A stretch of DNA of 64,000 nt from Torreya grandis (taxonomy: Eukaryota > Streptophyta > Pinopsida > Cupressales > Taxaceae): assembly GCA_037957365.1 (NCBI GenBank), contig JARHVA010008350.1, positions 76,001-140,000 of the forward strand. The letters are read 5' to 3'. Below, piece by piece: positions 61,621 through 64,000 of this stretch (positions within the stretch are counted from its first letter, which is position 1; each line of letters opens with the position of its first letter). The notes under the pieces were generated by a model. That model was not told where the DNA came from. It saw only the letters and a list, made by a program, of their open reading frames with translations, and made no database searches. The translations under genes and the position numbers were made by a program.

Positions 61621-63005
61621 TTTTAGGATGTTTATAAAGACTTGATGAGTAGTAGACAAGTAGAAGAATTGGACTATCATGTACACAATGATCTTTTGTA
61701 TCATTTGGGTAAACTATGTATTCCTCAAAATGAGAGGGTGCACATGATTAGAGAAGCACATACTTCTCTTATTTCTAGTCATTTTGGAGTTTCCAAAATG
61801 GTTGTACATTTGAAGATGTATTATTATTGGCCTCGTATGTAGGAAAATGTTGCTAAATATATTAAGGGATGTATTCCTTGTGCCACAAGCAAACCTAGTA
61901 ATAGGAAACTAGGACTTTACACTCCTCTCCCTGTTCTTACTCAGCCATGGGAAAGTATCTCCATGGATTTTGTGGGGGGTTTGCCTATGACACAAAGAAA
62001 ACATGACTATTTATATGTGGTTGTGGATATATTTAACAAGATGTGTGTTTTGATTCCTTGCACTAAGCAAATTACTAGGGAAGGTACCGCACACTTGTTC
62101 TTTGAACATGTATGGGTTCATTTTGGTTTGCCTACTTCAATTATTTTTGATCAAGATTCTTGATTTATTGGGGAGTTTTGGTTAACTTTGTGGGGACTAA
62201 TGGACACTGAATTAAAAAAGAGCACTGCATTTCATCCACAAACCGATAAACAAATAGAGGTTGTGAACCGCACTGTGGTACATTTGCTTAGGGGTTATAG
62301 AAATAAACATCCAAAGTTATGGGATGAATAATTATGTTACATACATCATGCATATAACTGAGCACTTCATTCTTCTACAATGAAATCTCCATTTGAAGTT
62401 TGTTATGGATACTTGCCTAAATCTCCTCTAGATGTTTGCTATGGACAGGATACAGTTGTTGGTGAACCAAAAGAAGCCATTCAAGCCAAGAAGTTCATTG
62501 AACAAATACAGCGCATTCATCAGATTGTTCATACTCAATTGGAGAAAAGTCAAGCCAAGTACAAAGCCAAGCATGACAGACATCGTATTGATCATCAATT
62601 TGTTATAGGTGATATGGTATGGCTTCACATTAGTAAGGAAAGACTGACAGGTGAAGGTAAAAAGTTGAAACCAATCCGGTATGGTCCTTTTCAGATAACA
62701 GAAAAAATTGGCATAAATGATTTTTGATTAGATTTACCATCTTACATGCAGATTTATTTAGTTGTAAATGTGAAAAATTTGAAATTGTATGAGCCTCCAA
62801 TGATAATTGATCATGATGAAAGTGTATCCATTCCTTCCATTGATGATTTTTCTCCTGAATATCTAACAGAATTACAGGAAGACATTATATTTGACAAAAA
62901 TATGTGGACTTCATGAAGAGGTTATGTTGAATATCTTCATGTTGGTCTCAAAGGGATGCACCTAAGCAAGGCCAGATGGATGGAAGTTAAAAAGGTGAGG
63001 GAAAA
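61621..63005 (+). pseudogene. G4 integrase with chromodomain-like C-terminus
   Basis: The H2C2 zinc site is intact: H in REAHTSLISSHFGVSKM, then KGCIPCATSK. The core shows SMDFVGGLPMTQRKHDYLYV (first Asp, about 61962), then IIFDQDS (second, about 62150), and FHPQTDKQIEVVNRT (Glu, about 62256), so the D-D-E triad is kept although stops interrupt the frame. The long open frame 62380-62727 carries the C-terminal GPY/F-like block (LKPIRYGPFQI). At 62920-63000 RGYVEYLHVGLKGMHLSKAR and WMEVKKVREKYPHLI resemble a degraded chromodomain, which in chromoviruses guides insertion to modified chromatin. Confidence 0.87.
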
Positions 63006-63055
63006 ATACCCTCACCTCATTACTAATTAATTTCAACTTTCAGAGGTCCAAATGT

Positions 63056-63070
63056 TCCCAGTGGGGAGGA
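63056..63070 (+). other. Polypurine tract of G4
   Basis: TCCCAGTGGGGAGGA directly before the 3' LTR start TGATCAAGG at 63072; the purine part is GTGGGGAGGA. Confidence 0.8.
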
Positions 63071-63071
63071 A

Positions 63072-64000
63072 TGATCAAGGTGGGTCCATGTACCGTTCTA
63101 TTTTTAAAAGTCTTAAAATTCTTTTCAAATCATTTTCAAATTGTAGTACTCATCGAGATATTTCTATCACTTTTCATGGTTCAAAAAATGGAGTCCTGAC
63201 ACTCAAGATATGGCTAGTTGAAGAAATCTTGCGACAAGGGGTGTCGAAAGTGACGTGGCACTGTTGAAAATAGGCCAAGTGGACCAACAACCACTTGACA
63301 TGTGGAAAAATAATTTGGTGTAAAAAAAATGTTAGTTTGTTTTTTTTATTCACATGTTATTTGAAATTTTCAAACTTTGAAACAAGGCACCAAAGAAACT
63401 GCCTTATCACCCATCCCACCAACCAAGCATGGACCAAGTCAAAACAATGGCCTAAGTGGGCACCTTTGTCTTAGGCATTTGAAGAGGGGTCAAAATTTTC
63501 TATTTAAATCCTTGAAAACTAAATTCCCAGCAAATTTGGGATAAAACCAAGTCCATATGCACCAAAAAAGGAGGGAAATCATTTCAAATTTTATGCTAAG
63601 CGTGCCCAAGGAAGAAGGCCGACCTTTTCCTCATGCCAAGGCACCTAGAAAGGTGGGAGGAGGTTTTGAACTCCTACCCTATCATCTAAAAGATTAATTC
63701 CTTGACCAATTCATCCACGGGGGTAGAAGTGTTATAAAAGGGACTAATTTCTACTTGAACAGACATGAAAATCAGACTATGTAAAGAGATTTAAGAAGGT
63801 TAGAGACTTGTTATTGCTTTGTACAGCCTTGGGCCATTATTTTCAAGTCTGAGAGATATTTTTACAGGCAAAAAAAGATCAGAGAAGGTGAATTGAAGAC
63901 TTGTATTGATTTTGGAAGCCATTTGTTGCACAAAATTAATGAAAATAGTCCTCACTTTGAATGGACTCAGAGACATAGGCTATTGAAGCTGAACTCCATT
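63072..64000 (+). mobile_element. 3' LTR of G4, cut by the window edge
   Basis: It starts TGATCAAGGTGGGTCCATG and matches 57331-58253 of the 5' LTR. A TATA box (TATAAAAGG) is at 63733. The stem-loop near its end (63968-63998) has lost all four CpGs that the 5' copy retains there. The open frame at 63052-63267 is a shadow. Confidence 0.92.

Larger units (their letters stand above)
57331..64000 (+). mobile_element. Ty3/gypsy chromovirus-like element G4, 3' LTR runs off window
   Basis: The order is 5' LTR, PBS, gag, protease, RT, RNase H, integrase, chromodomain-like tail, PPT and 3' LTR, which is the gypsy order with a chromovirus-type C-terminus. Coding frames are longer than in the other elements. 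The RT active site is mutated and there are stops and frameshifts. By hand the first 230 bp of the two LTRs differ at about 30 positions, so the insertion is old. Confidence 0.93.

Overview
This 64 kb window looks like intergenic DNA from a large, repeat-rich plant genome. It is strongly AT-rich and poor in CpG. Nearly every recognisable piece is a decayed retrotransposon: an L1-type LINE, Ty1/copia elements with Sirevirus-like hallmarks, and Ty3/gypsy elements including a chromodomain-type chromovirus. The deep decay and absence of host genes would suit a gymnosperm, but nothing in the sequence proves the species. I found no intact host gene, rRNA, canonical tRNA gene or CRISPR array.

Layout, left to right. 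1-4795: LINE, + strand, 5' end outside the window; its ORF2 carries many stops but no frameshift over about 3.4 kb. 4796-6984: no gene, one hairpin. 6985-8460: truncated minus-strand Sirevirus-like gag plus LTR (S0). 8585-17238: nearly complete plus-strand Sirevirus-like element (S1). 17494-20533: inverted-repeat-bounded segment holding palindromic tandem units; a second, inverted copy of the family lies at 28250-29760. 23349-28160: plus-strand gypsy gag and protease followed by unexplained coding-like sequence without RT (G1). 34560-36700: minus-strand gypsy gag/protease relic (G2). 38657-38713: tRNA-like pol III promoter, possible SINE. 40179-45292: minus-strand Sirevirus-like gag plus 3.3 kb LTR (S2). 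45293-54088: minus-strand Sirevirus-like element (S3) with both LTRs, PPT, PBS, gag and pol. 54089-56045: minus-strand gypsy gag/protease (G3), cut by S3. 57331-64000: plus-strand chromovirus (G4) with 5' LTR, PBS, gag-pol, PPT and most of the 3' LTR.

The window reads as a stack of insertions: S3 landed in the G3 protease region, then S2 landed in the 3' LTR of S3, and a later deletion probably removed the S2 pol and everything beyond it. None of the elements looks autonomous: each is missing domains or has lost at least one catalytic residue, often by C-to-T or G-to-A changes. The least explained structure is the family with palindromic units at 19.3-20.1 kb and 28.3-29.1 kb. I see no convincing new functional system; that family is the best candidate for something undescribed.
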